Positions 56,561 to 64,000 of a stretch of DNA of 64,000 bases are shown in pieces; positions within the stretch are counted from its first letter, which is position 1, and each line of letters begins with the position of its first letter. The stretch is from NCBI RefSeq assembly GCF_041287255.1, contig NZ_JBGGTX010000001.1, positions 744,001-808,000 on the forward strand, written 5' to 3'. Below the pieces are notes generated by a model. The model saw only the letters and a program-made list of their open reading frames with translations, made no database searches and was not told the DNA's origin. The position numbers and the translations under genes are program-made. Source of the DNA: Tamlana flava. GTDB lineage: Bacteria > Bacteroidota > Bacteroidia > Flavobacteriales > Flavobacteriaceae.

Positions 56561-57049
56561 TTATTTCCTTTGGAGTAGTTGCCTGAGGATAACGACCACA
56601 GCCAGTGAAAACGTAAATGTCATCAAAATTCCCGAAAGCATTACGATATACTTCATCCAAAGCATGCCTTTCCAGAGTAAATATAAACCTCCAAAAGTGA
56701 ATACAACCGAGAAAAATGGTTCTACAATTAAAAACAATTTTAACTTTTTTGGAAGTTTTGTAATTGAAACAATCAAACCCAACAAAAAGAAAATTATAGA
56801 CATGGACAGCATATGGTTATGCACCAAAGTAAGCATTTCTTGGTCGCTCTTTTTAAAGCGCATTACTTCTGCTTGGTCATCGTCTTCATTTCCCAAATAT
56901 TGCTCTTCAATGCCATTTGGGTTAGCGGATGACGTTTCTTCTACAAATAATAACCCAGTAAAAAACCCAAGGCTCAATACAATAATAAATGCACCGATTA
57001 ATAATTTAATCTCTTTTGGAAGCGTAAATATCAATCCGTTTAGTAGCAT
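56561..57049 (-). CDS. Four-helix membrane protein following the FMN-binding gene
   Basis: A 162-residue inner-membrane protein with four hydrophobic helices (about 16-36, 76-94, 102-122, 131-155). The second begins with LVHNHMLSMSIIFFLLG, two His separated by one residue, which could bind heme or a metal, though I cannot show this. Between helices 1 and 2 lies an acidic loop (LGNEDDDQAEV). The ATG at 57047-57049 directly follows the stop of the FMN-binding gene, so the two are coupled. No named family. Confidence 0.8.
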   Translation of the reverse strand: MLLNGLIFTLPKEIKLLIGAFIIVLSLGFFTGLLFVEETSSANPNGIEEQYLGNEDDDQAEVMRFKKSDQEMLTLVHNHMLSMSIIFFLLGLIVSITKLPKKLKLFLIVEPFFSVVFTFGGLYLLWKGMLWMKYIVMLSGILMTFTFSLAVVVILRQLLQRK

Positions 57050-57577
57050 TTAGAGTGCGTTTTTATTTTGTAGGATTTTTAAAGAAGTCATTAGGTCGTT
57101 CATGGCATTGGTCATAGAACGAACTGAAATTGTAGCCCCGGAAATGGCCAGAATGTTATCGCCATATTTAAGCTCGTCGCCACCGGTTTTACCTTCAAAT
57201 TGCCTGAGCCACCTAGAACTGCCAATTTCTCCTCCATATTCCTCGCGGTAAATCAAAACTTTAGATTTCAATACAATCAGTTCTTTGTCTAGTAAAACCA
57301 AATAATCGAATTGGGCGGTTTTACTTGGTGCTTGCGACAGATAAGCATAGCCCAAAACGGTGTTATTCGCTTCAATTTTGAAGAAATTATCCTTTCCAAA
57401 CTTTGATGGTAATTCTGTTACAATTTCTTGGTTGATGGTAACCTCAGAAAAATCAAAAGTTTCAACACCAAAAACTTTGGTAATTTCTTTGTCCACTTTT
57501 TTCTGAATGTTTTGTGGCAAGCTGAAAGATAACATCAGAAATGTTGTGAATAGTATTAAAACCGCCTTTGTGTTCAT
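57050..57577 (-). CDS. Exported FMN-binding-domain protein
   Basis: A 175-residue exported protein (signal peptide MNTKAVLILFTTFLMLSFSLPQ) with an FMN-binding domain as in RnfG/NqrC. The flavinylation-type motif ISGATISVRSM (about residues 146-156) has the S/T-GAT-S/T pattern where ApbE attaches FMN to the Thr. It is preceded by the porin-like gene after 115 bp and followed without a gap by the membrane protein, suggesting one unit driven from about 58.9 kb. The electron donor and acceptor are unknown. Confidence 0.88.
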   Translation of the reverse strand: MNTKAVLILFTTFLMLSFSLPQNIQKKVDKEITKVFGVETFDFSEVTINQEIVTELPSKFGKDNFFKIEANNTVLGYAYLSQAPSKTAQFDYLVLLDKELIVLKSKVLIYREEYGGEIGSSRWLRQFEGKTGGDELKYGDNILAISGATISVRSMTNAMNDLMTSLKILQNKNAL

Positions 57578-57692
57578 GCTACAAATGTATTGCTTTTAGT
57601 TGTTATTTCAAGAAAAATGACCAAAGGCGAACCCCAAAAATAATTTTGATGATTTGCCTTTGGTTAAGTGCGTTCAACCTGCTTAAATTATT

Positions 57693-58871
57693 TTAGAACC
57701 AAACACCAATTCCAAAATTCAGCCTATTGTCCACGTCTGCTCCAGACAAAGCGTTATCTCTAAATTGATAATCTCCTTTAAGCACAACACCTGGGGCAAT
57801 ATGGTAACTCAATCCGGTTGTTATATCGTTCCGGTTATAGGCATCGTTTTGTACCAAGCCTCCCTCTGTTTTGGCGTGGGTATCGTACTGCTCGTACCTC
57901 ACAAACGCAAACAAACGCTGTTGGTTATTTTGAGGTAATAAATTAAATGCACCCTCTAAATACCAACCTTGCAGGGCACTACCTAAATCTCTACCTGTTG
58001 CCGTGTTATATGCTGCAGTATCACTTAAACTAGCATATACAAATTGACCTCGAGCCGTAAAACGTTGGTAAGCATAACGAGCATCAAGCCCCAACATGGA
58101 AATGCCGATATTTGCCCCGCTCATTTCCTCAATATCGTCTGCCGCCTGTGTTTTTCCAGAATATCCTGCAAGACCTAAACGAAGTCCTGGTAAACCATAA
58201 TAATCAAATTTAGCTGACAATGTTGGACTATCTACGGTAGATTGAACGGCTTTTTGACGACCACCGCGTAACCCATTCGATCCCCCAAGAAATCCACTAA
58301 TTCCGCCTTCTCCATCAGCCTCTGTAGATTTAAATCCGTTAAAAATATAGACTTGGTAACCTAATGATAAATCATTGAAACGTCCTGTAACACCAACACC
58401 AATTTCGCGCCATGTTGTAGGAATAATGGCGGCATCAACCGCCGGCCTTTCAACACCATTAAATGTTGTGGGCTCATGAAACTCGTTTATTATACCCATA
58501 GGCACCAGCATTAAACCACCACGTAAACTAACATTTGGTGCAACAGCATAATTAACAAAGGCTTGCTCTACATAAATTTCTTCAACGTGCTCCAATTCCA
58601 ACTCTGTTACAAATTGGGTTTTATCGTCAAACTTGTAGCCAAAAAGTAGCACCAAACGCTGAATATCTAATTCACCATTCATCCCCTCTGGTTGATTATA
58701 AGTAGTTTCGCCGTAAGCACCAACAGTTACAGCCTGACCATAATTACCTGACAACAAACGTTGTGCAGCATTAAGTTGTTTTTGGGGGTCGAAGGTGATT
58801 GAATCTTGAGCGGTTTGCGCACTCAAGAATGACACCATTAAAATTGAAAAAATAGAGGTTATTTTTCTCAT
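57693..58871 (-). CDS. Porin-like outer-membrane beta-barrel protein
   Basis: A 392-residue protein: signal peptide (MRKITSIFSILMVSFLSAQ), then alternating amphipathic strands (TQFVTELELEHVEEIYVEQAFVNYAV; LGYQVYIFNGF) and a C-terminal strand ending in FGIGVWF with the terminal Phe expected for barrel assembly. It resembles phosphate-selective or related porins; the exact solute cannot be told. A clear promoter lies 55-84 bp upstream. It begins the unit with the FMN-binding and membrane-protein genes. Confidence 0.85.
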   Translation of the reverse strand: MRKITSIFSILMVSFLSAQTAQDSITFDPQKQLNAAQRLLSGNYGQAVTVGAYGETTYNQPEGMNGELDIQRLVLLFGYKFDDKTQFVTELELEHVEEIYVEQAFVNYAVAPNVSLRGGLMLVPMGIINEFHEPTTFNGVERPAVDAAIIPTTWREIGVGVTGRFNDLSLGYQVYIFNGFKSTEADGEGGISGFLGGSNGLRGGRQKAVQSTVDSPTLSAKFDYYGLPGLRLGLAGYSGKTQAADDIEEMSGANIGISMLGLDARYAYQRFTARGQFVYASLSDTAAYNTATGRDLGSALQGWYLEGAFNLLPQNNQQRLFAFVRYEQYDTHAKTEGGLVQNDAYNRNDITTGLSYHIAPGVVLKGDYQFRDNALSGADVDNRLNFGIGVWF

Positions 58872-58925
58872 GATTAATTTGTTATTTTTATTTAGATTGG
58901 TTATAAATAGATTTTTTTACAGGGG

Positions 58926-58955
58926 CAAAAATAACACCTATTTAAACTTTCTCAA
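58926..58955 (-). promoter_or_regulatory. Promoter of the porin/FMN-binding operon
   Basis: On the minus strand TTG (58955-58953), a 19-bp spacer and TATTTTTG (58933-58926) match TTG-N19-TANNTTTG. The porin gene starts at 58871, so the leader is about 50 nt. Confidence 0.75.
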
Positions 58956-59081
58956 AGTTTATTTAGATTAATTTTAAATAATTTTTAACTAGAAAATTCA
59001 ACTACTTATATTTCAAAATATTATGAGTAAAATTTAACATTTAAATCGTTAAGTTTTGTAGTGAAAAACTAATTTGAATTG

Positions 59082-59945
59082 TTAATGGTAAGTATTGAAG
59101 ATTTTTGAAGCTTCGTTGTGGGCACTTTCAAAACTAAGAGCATTTAAGCTATTCTTGCTTTTGGATGTGAAATACGACAGCAGTTTTTCAGTTGGCATAT
59201 TGCCCGTAAGTTCATCTTTAGCCATGGGGCAACCCCCAAAACCTTGAATGGCCCCATCAAAACGGTTACAGCCGGACTTATATGCCGCATCAACCTTTTC
59301 AAACCAAGTAGATGGTATTGTATGCAAATGGGCACCAAACTCTATTTTGGGATAAAGCGGAATTAAATTTGAAAATAAATAATCAATACTTTTAGGTGTT
59401 GAGGTTCCAACCGTATCGCTTAACGATAAAATATTCACGCCCATATTGGCGAGTTTCTCTGTCCACTCACTTACTATATCCACATTCCATGGATCACCAT
59501 AAGGATTGCCAAATCCCATAGAAATGTAAACCACCACTTCCTTATTTGATCTATTGGCAATTTCAAGAATTTCTGAAAGTGTAACCACAGATTGTGCAAT
59601 GGTTTTATGGGTGTTTCGCATTTGAAAATTCTCTGAAATTGAAAACGGATAGCCCAAATAATCAATTTCTGGGTATTTGCTGGCGTCATCCGCCCCTCTT
59701 GTATTGGCAATAATAGCCAATAGTTTACTAGTTGTTTTGGACAAATCCAGCTGTGCCAAGACTTCGGCCGTATCAACCATTTGCGGAATGGCCTTTGGGG
59801 AAACAAAACTGCCAAAATCAATGGTATCGAATCCTACTCTTAACAAGGATTGAATATATTGTACCTTCTTTGCCGTTGGAATAAATTCCTTGATCCCTTG
59901 CATGGCATCTCTTGGGCACTCAATTATTTTAACAGGTTTGGACAT
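59082..59945 (-). CDS. Hydroxymethylglutaryl-CoA lyase-like protein
   Basis: A 287-residue TIM-barrel enzyme of the HMGL family, cleaving HMG-CoA (or a similar hydroxyacyl-CoA) to acetoacetate and acetyl-CoA, usually in leucine breakdown. The signature DGAIQGFGGCPMAKDELTGN carries the catalytic Cys loop, and IIECPRDAMQG opens the barrel. The family usually has PRDGLQ in that motif; here it is PRDAMQ, a change worth noting. I use the ATG at 59943-59945 (MSKPVKIIECPRDAM); an in-frame TTG at 59997-59999 is less likely. Monocistronic. Confidence 0.88.
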   Translation of the reverse strand: MSKPVKIIECPRDAMQGIKEFIPTAKKVQYIQSLLRVGFDTIDFGSFVSPKAIPQMVDTAEVLAQLDLSKTTSKLLAIIANTRGADDASKYPEIDYLGYPFSISENFQMRNTHKTIAQSVVTLSEILEIANRSNKEVVVYISMGFGNPYGDPWNVDIVSEWTEKLANMGVNILSLSDTVGTSTPKSIDYLFSNLIPLYPKIEFGAHLHTIPSTWFEKVDAAYKSGCNRFDGAIQGFGGCPMAKDELTGNMPTEKLLSYFTSKSKNSLNALSFESAHNEASKIFNTYH

Positions 59946-60077
59946 TCCTTTCTTCAAAATGTGTGATAAAAATAGTATTAATTTGACAAAGCATATCAAA
60001 ACAAAGCGTGTTTTATCTAGAGTTTTGTAAGTCCGTTTAATAGGCCTCGACTATTTAAAAAATAAAAAAGTTGTTAT

Positions 60078-61019
60078 ATGAAAAACACTGCGCCATTAGT
60101 CTCCTTATCATTATTCTTGTCAATGTTTTCATCTGCCCAAAGTGTTGCCTTTTACGATATAACTTTTGAGAGTGTTTGGGAATCTGTGGCAGATAACCCT
60201 AATGACGGCATTAGCACTATAGATTTACCCCCCAACGCCCATTGGTCACCGTTGACCGTAGTAACTCATAAAACTGAACACACGTTTTTGATGATGGGCG
60301 CACTTGCTTCACCCGGAATAGAATCGATTGCCGAAACTGGTGCTACAAGCACTTTTGTAAATGAAGTTGAAACCAATTCTGATGCCAATCAAGTTGTTGT
60401 TGGAAGCGGACTAAATTCAGCGAAAGGAACAATAACGATTAACAACCTTGAAGTGAGCGAAGATTTTCCATTGATAAGCTTAGCTTCCATGATAGCACCA
60501 AGCCCAGATTGGTTTATTGCCGTAAATGGTGAAAATCTCAGGTCTGGAAATTCAGGATTTAACAATGGCTGGAAAGCCACCTTCTCTATAGATTTATACC
60601 CTTACGATGCTGGAACCGAAGATGGAAACATGTATTCATTGAGCAATCCAGAGACAAATCCAGTTGGTGTTATTTCAAGTTTATCGAACATTTCACCTTT
60701 TAATGATAGAAAAATTGGAACCGTAACCTTCACCTATAAATCTTCAACTTTGAGCGTTGAAAATGAAACTTCTTTTAAAGATTTGATTATTCATCCAAAT
60801 CCAGGTAAAGATATTTTAACGATTTCAAATATCCAAAACACTCGATTAAATTCCATAAAAATCTATAATGTATTGGGGCGATTGGTAAAATCAGTACAGG
60901 TAGCATCAAATGTTTCCGATTTAAAATTAAACTTAAACTATTTGAGCAAAGGAATTTACCTTTTAACTTTAACGGATGTAAATGGTGCTAAAACAAGCAA
61001 AAAAATTGTTCTAAAATAA
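60078..61019 (+). CDS. Spondin_N-domain protein with T9SS type A sorting domain
   Basis: A 313-residue secreted protein. The signal peptide ends SSAQ. A Spondin_N domain at about 20-220 is seen from FYDITFESVWES, HWSPLTVVTHK, SLASMIAPSPDWFIAVNGE and IDLYPYDAGTEDG, and the C-terminal about 75 residues are a type IX secretion signal (IHPNPGKDILTISNI; GIYLLTLTDVNGAKTSKKIVLK). It would be exported to the cell surface. Spondin_N is best known in eukaryotic matrix proteins and occurs in many bacteria. The next gene downstream is a decayed T9SS gene. Confidence 0.92.
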   Translation: MKNTAPLVSLSLFLSMFSSAQSVAFYDITFESVWESVADNPNDGISTIDLPPNAHWSPLTVVTHKTEHTFLMMGALASPGIESIAETGATSTFVNEVETNSDANQVVVGSGLNSAKGTITINNLEVSEDFPLISLASMIAPSPDWFIAVNGENLRSGNSGFNNGWKATFSIDLYPYDAGTEDGNMYSLSNPETNPVGVISSLSNISPFNDRKIGTVTFTYKSSTLSVENETSFKDLIIHPNPGKDILTISNIQNTRLNSIKIYNVLGRLVKSVQVASNVSDLKLNLNYLSKGIYLLTLTDVNGAKTSKKIVLK

Positions 61020-61146
61020 TAGAACTCTTCAAGTATAATCAGTCGTTTGACGCGTAAATAAATCCATCTTTTATTATTGAAATGTTAAATAATCGACAGT
61101 ATTAGCTTTACAACGTCTTTATTCTTGGCTATGTTTATTTAATTAA

Positions 61147-61894
61147 GATTTTGAAAATTTCAACCTATTGGATAATCAAGGCTGGACTAGTAACGATATT
61201 AGCGGAAATGGTTACAATTGGCTTTCAAACATTGGCAAGCCCCAATCTGTCGATACTGGTCCTTTCTCTAGCCAAAATTCAAATGACACTGTAAATAGTT
61301 ACATATATGCCGAAGCTTCGGGTGCTGAACCTGGGGACGTTGCGGAATTTATTTCACCTTGCTTTAATGTAGATTATGTAAATAACGGATTGGAATTTGC
61401 ATACCATATGTTCGGCAAAAACATTGGTGAGCTGCATGTTGATATAAAAACCCAGAACGGATACATTAATTATATTATACCTCCCCTTCGAGGTGGCCAA
61501 CAGAATAGCCAAAGCGACCCTTTTAGAACAAAAACCATAGATTTATCCACATTTGCTCGAAACCATTAAGGTGCGTTTTCGTGCTATAAGAGGCAATGGA
61601 TTGGATAGTGATATTCCCATAGACAACGTCTTTTTCCAAACGATTTATACCGCAGTGACCAATGAGATTTAAAAAGTTTATCCTAATCCAGAAACCGATA
61701 ATTTGCTTTATGCCAAAAACAATAATCCCTCAGAAGCTGCATACTTTGCAATTAGAAATCTTATGAGGCAAATATTTTTAAAGGGCACAGCAATCAACCA
61801 TCACCCAATTGATATTAGCCACTTATCTTCAGGAAGTTATCTGCTTAACATTTCAAATGGTAAATCTTTAATCGTAAAACGCTTTATAAAGTAG
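61147..61894 (+). pseudogene. Decayed MAM-like domain T9SS protein (truncated, frameshifted, stop)
   Basis: Remnant of a secreted protein with a MAM-like domain. The first frame (DFENFNLLDNQGWTSNDISG to SQSDPFRTKTIDLSTFARNH) is preceded directly by a stop at 61144-61146, so the start and signal peptide are missing. At about 61555-61562 the homology moves to another frame (IKVRFRAIRGNGLDSDIPIDNVFF), then a TAA at 61670-61672 interrupts before the T9SS sorting region (KVYPNPETDNLLYAKN; SSGSYLLNISNGKSLIVKRFIK). Three lesions make it a pseudogene. It may descend from duplication of a neighbouring T9SS gene. The end overlaps pyrD by 11 bases. Confidence 0.85.
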
Positions 61895-62927
61895 AATTAT
61901 GTTGAAGGATTACCTTATTGATACGTTTTATCAAAGTTGGGCCTTCATAAATAAAACCGGTGTAGATTTGAACTAAATCAGCTCCAGCCTCAATTTTCGC
62001 TAAAGCATCTTCAGCGGAATGAATCCCTCCCACACCAATTATTGGGAAAGCTTTATTACTCTTTATGGAAAGATATTTTATAACCCGAGTACTTTTGGCT
62101 TTTATGGGCTGGCCACTTAATCCACCATTGCCAATTTCATCAAGCCTTTCTTTTGAAGTTTTTAGTCCGCTTCTGTCGGTTGACGTATTACAGGCAATTA
62201 CGCCATCTAGCTTGGTGCTTTTGACCAATTCAACAATTTCGTCCAATTGGTTATTGTTTAAATCTGGTGCTATTTTTAGAAGGATGGGTTTTTGCTTCTC
62301 AAAATATTTATTGGCTTTCTGAACTGCCGCTATCAATTCCTCCAAATAATCTTTGTCGTTCAATTTGGCATGGCTCCCAACATTAGGGCAGCTCACATTC
62401 AGCACAAAATAATCAACATATGGGTGAAGGGCGTTAAAACATTCCAAATAATCCCTAGTGTAATCTTCGGGTTTTGTATCGGTATTTTTACCAATATTCC
62501 CACCAATTATTAGCTTACCTTTATTTTTCTTTAGCTGAACAATAGCAGCTTCCAAACCTTCATTGTTAAACCCCATACGGTTTATAATACCTTGGTCTTC
62601 TCTTAGCCTAAACAATCTTTTTTTTACATTTCCAGGTTGGCCTTTCGGGGTTACCGTACCAATTTCAATAAAACCAAAACCAAAATTTTCCAGTTCGTTG
62701 TAGAGCACGGCATTTTTGTCGAAACCAGCTGCTAACCCAACTGGATTTTTAAAAGTGAGCCCGAATAAATTTCGCTCCAACCTTTTATCTTCAACCAAAT
62801 AAAGACTTCTAAAAATAGCTTGAAATCCAGGGATTTTTGATATGAATTTTATCAGCGAAAATGTGAAATGATGGATTTTTTCTGGGTCAAAGGCGAAAAA
62901 TAAAGGGCGAAGTAAAAGTTTATACAT
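61884..62927 (-). CDS. pyrD: Dihydroorotate dehydrogenase (quinone)
   Basis: A class 2 enzyme of de novo pyrimidine synthesis, membrane-associated and quinone-linked. It has 347 residues. N-terminal helices (MYKLLLRPLFFAFDPEKIHHF) are typical of class 2. Flavin and substrate regions: NPVGLAAGFDKNAVLYNEL, FVLNVSCPNVG and the FMN-binding PIIGVGGIHSAEDALAKIEAGAD. The start is ATG 62925-62927; the extended frame to 62972 starts upstream of the predicted transcription start and is unlikely. A well-formed promoter is at 62942-62972. Confidence 0.95.
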   Translation of the reverse strand: MYKLLLRPLFFAFDPEKIHHFTFSLIKFISKIPGFQAIFRSLYLVEDKRLERNLFGLTFKNPVGLAAGFDKNAVLYNELENFGFGFIEIGTVTPKGQPGNVKKRLFRLREDQGIINRMGFNNEGLEAAIVQLKKNKGKLIIGGNIGKNTDTKPEDYTRDYLECFNALHPYVDYFVLNVSCPNVGSHAKLNDKDYLEELIAAVQKANKYFEKQKPILLKIAPDLNNNQLDEIVELVKSTKLDGVIACNTSTDRSGLKTSKERLDEIGNGGLSGQPIKAKSTRVIKYLSIKSNKAFPIIGVGGIHSAEDALAKIEAGADLVQIYTGFIYEGPTLIKRINKVILQHNSTL

Positions 62928-62941
62928 CAGTATTATTTGTG

Positions 62942-62972
62942 CAAAAATACACCTTATTAAAAAATCAACCAA
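62942..62972 (-). promoter_or_regulatory. Promoter of pyrD
   Basis: On the minus strand TTG (62972-62970), a 20-bp spacer and TATTTTTG (62949-62942) match TTG-N20-TANNTTTG. It lies 15-45 bp upstream of the ATG chosen, which supports that start. Confidence 0.75.
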
Positions 62973-63040
62973 TTACGAAGCTGAAAAAATTTATAATTGT
63001 ATTTTAGAGGTCAAGTAAAGGCTATTAATTTTTCATTTCA

Positions 63041-64000
63041 ATGATTTCAAAAGAACACCTTATAAAACGCTTTATTAGCTACGTTACAATAGATACGGAA
63101 TCTGACCCCAATTCTAAAACCACACCGAGCACAGAAAAACAATGGGATTTGGCAAACAAACTTGCCGAAGAACTCAAAAGCATTGGCATGCAAGAGGTTA
63201 CCATTGATAAAAACGCATACATCATGGCCGCATTGGCGAGCAATGTAAAACACGATGTGCCGACAATTGGTTTTATATCGCATTTTGATACATCGCCAGA
63301 TTTTACAGGAGCCAATGTCAATCCACAAATCATTGAAAAATATAACGGCAAGGACATCATTTTAAATAAAAAGGAAAACATTGTATTATCGCCTGATTAT
63401 TTTGAGGATTTATTGCTGTACAAAGGGCAAACCCTAATCACTACCGATGGCACCACACTTTTAGGAGCGGACGATAAAGCCGGAATTTGTGAAATTGTTT
63501 CAGCTATGGAATATTTAATCAATCACCCAGAAATAAAACACGGGAAAATAAAGGTTGGATTTACACCCGATGAGGAAATTGGGCGTGGTGCGCATCATTT
63601 TGACGTTGAAAAATTTGGAGCGGATTGGGCCTATACCATGGATGGCAGCCAAATTGGGGAATTGGAATATGAAAATTTTAATGCCGCAAGTGCGGTGGTT
63701 AAAATTAAAGGAAAGATTGTGCACCCTGGGTACGCCAAAGGAAAAATGATAAACTCGATGTACATCGCTACAGAATTCATCAATTCATTGCCAAGAATGG
63801 AAACTCCAGAGCATACTGAAGGTTACCAAGGTTTTTTCCACTTACATAATATAAAAGGTGATGTAGAAGAAACGACTTTGCACTACATTATACGAGACCA
63901 TGACAAAGGTCACTTTGAGGCCCGGAAAGAGGTTATGGAAAAATTGACCGCTGAGTTAAACTCACAATATGGCATGGAAATTATTGCAACCGAAATTAAG
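63041..64000 (+). CDS. pepT: Peptidase T, 3' end outside the window
   Basis: A tripeptidase with two metal ions (M20 family), releasing the N-terminal residue. About 320 residues are present of a usual 410, starting at ATG 63041 (MISKEHLIKRFISYVTIDTES). Metal ligands and catalytic residues are visible in GFISHFDTSPDF (His/Asp), LLGADDKAGICEI and FTPDEEIGRGAHHFD. The frame is open to the window edge. The divergent pyrD is 113 bp away. Assignment by length and motifs is good. Confidence 0.95.
   Translation, partial: MISKEHLIKRFISYVTIDTESDPNSKTTPSTEKQWDLANKLAEELKSIGMQEVTIDKNAYIMAALASNVKHDVPTIGFISHFDTSPDFTGANVNPQIIEKYNGKDIILNKKENIVLSPDYFEDLLLYKGQTLITTDGTTLLGADDKAGICEIVSAMEYLINHPEIKHGKIKVGFTPDEEIGRGAHHFDVEKFGADWAYTMDGSQIGELEYENFNAASAVVKIKGKIVHPGYAKGKMINSMYIATEFINSLPRMETPEHTEGYQGFFHLHNIKGDVEETTLHYIIRDHDKGHFEARKEVMEKLTAELNSQYGMEIIATEIK

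Overview
The window is low-GC chromosomal DNA from a member of the Bacteroidota, most likely family Flavobacteriaceae. The evidence is: several TonB-dependent receptors that begin with a carboxypeptidase-like (CarboxypepD_reg) domain, a type IX secretion C-terminal domain, the bacillithiol enzyme BshC, small families typical of flavobacteria (DUF6090, DUF6660, DUF6146, DUF6787), and promoters of the Bacteroidota form TTG-N19/20-TANNTTTG. Most of it is ordinary core genome. I see no tRNA, rRNA, CRISPR array, prophage or transposase.

Layout. 0-10 kb, minus strand: two different aconitases (acnA, cut by the window edge, and acnB), then a four-gene operon of three SurA/PpiD-type exported proteins and a MoxR ATPase. 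10-17.5 kb, plus strand: an accessory stretch with a frameshifted PAP2 phosphatase, a DUF6090 membrane protein, a Crp/Fnr-type regulator, two lipoproteins, and a DUF6660 + TonB-receptor pair bracketed by two pieces of a non-coding repeat. 17.5-34.8 kb: DUF3820, DUF922, a LysM/substrate-binding protein, guaA, a PLP decarboxylase, bshC, terC, parC-small ORF-parE, an EamA transporter and ychF. 34.9-43.2 kb: a large TonB receptor, an ACT protein, a CarboxypepD_reg protein, a GH10 xylanase, a Gfo/Idh/MocA oxidoreductase, thiN and a ferredoxin. 43.2-51 kb: acyl-CoA reductase, serC, serA, a DUF937 gene broken by an in-frame stop, three small proteins and a His-rich TonB receptor. 51-64 kb: a 0.4-kb highly structured non-coding element, guaB, a receptor with an RGG tail, a porin/FMN-binding/membrane-protein operon, an HMG-CoA-lyase-like gene, a Spondin_N protein with a T9SS tail, a decayed MAM/T9SS gene, pyrD and pepT (cut by the window edge).

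The genes most worth attention form two similar loci. In each, a small exported Cys- or His-rich protein ending in a PP-containing C-terminus lies just upstream of a TonB receptor, and sequence from the same non-coding repeat family lies next to it. At 50979-51391 the repeat is an apparently intact element full of perfect inverted repeats behind a good promoter. At 14.5-17.5 kb two adjacent pieces of it are split apart by exactly the DUF6660-receptor unit. This suggests a mobile metal- or ligand-uptake cassette inserted in, or carried by, a structured element. Three genes (PAP2, DUF937, MAM/T9SS) are disrupted and need read-level confirmation.
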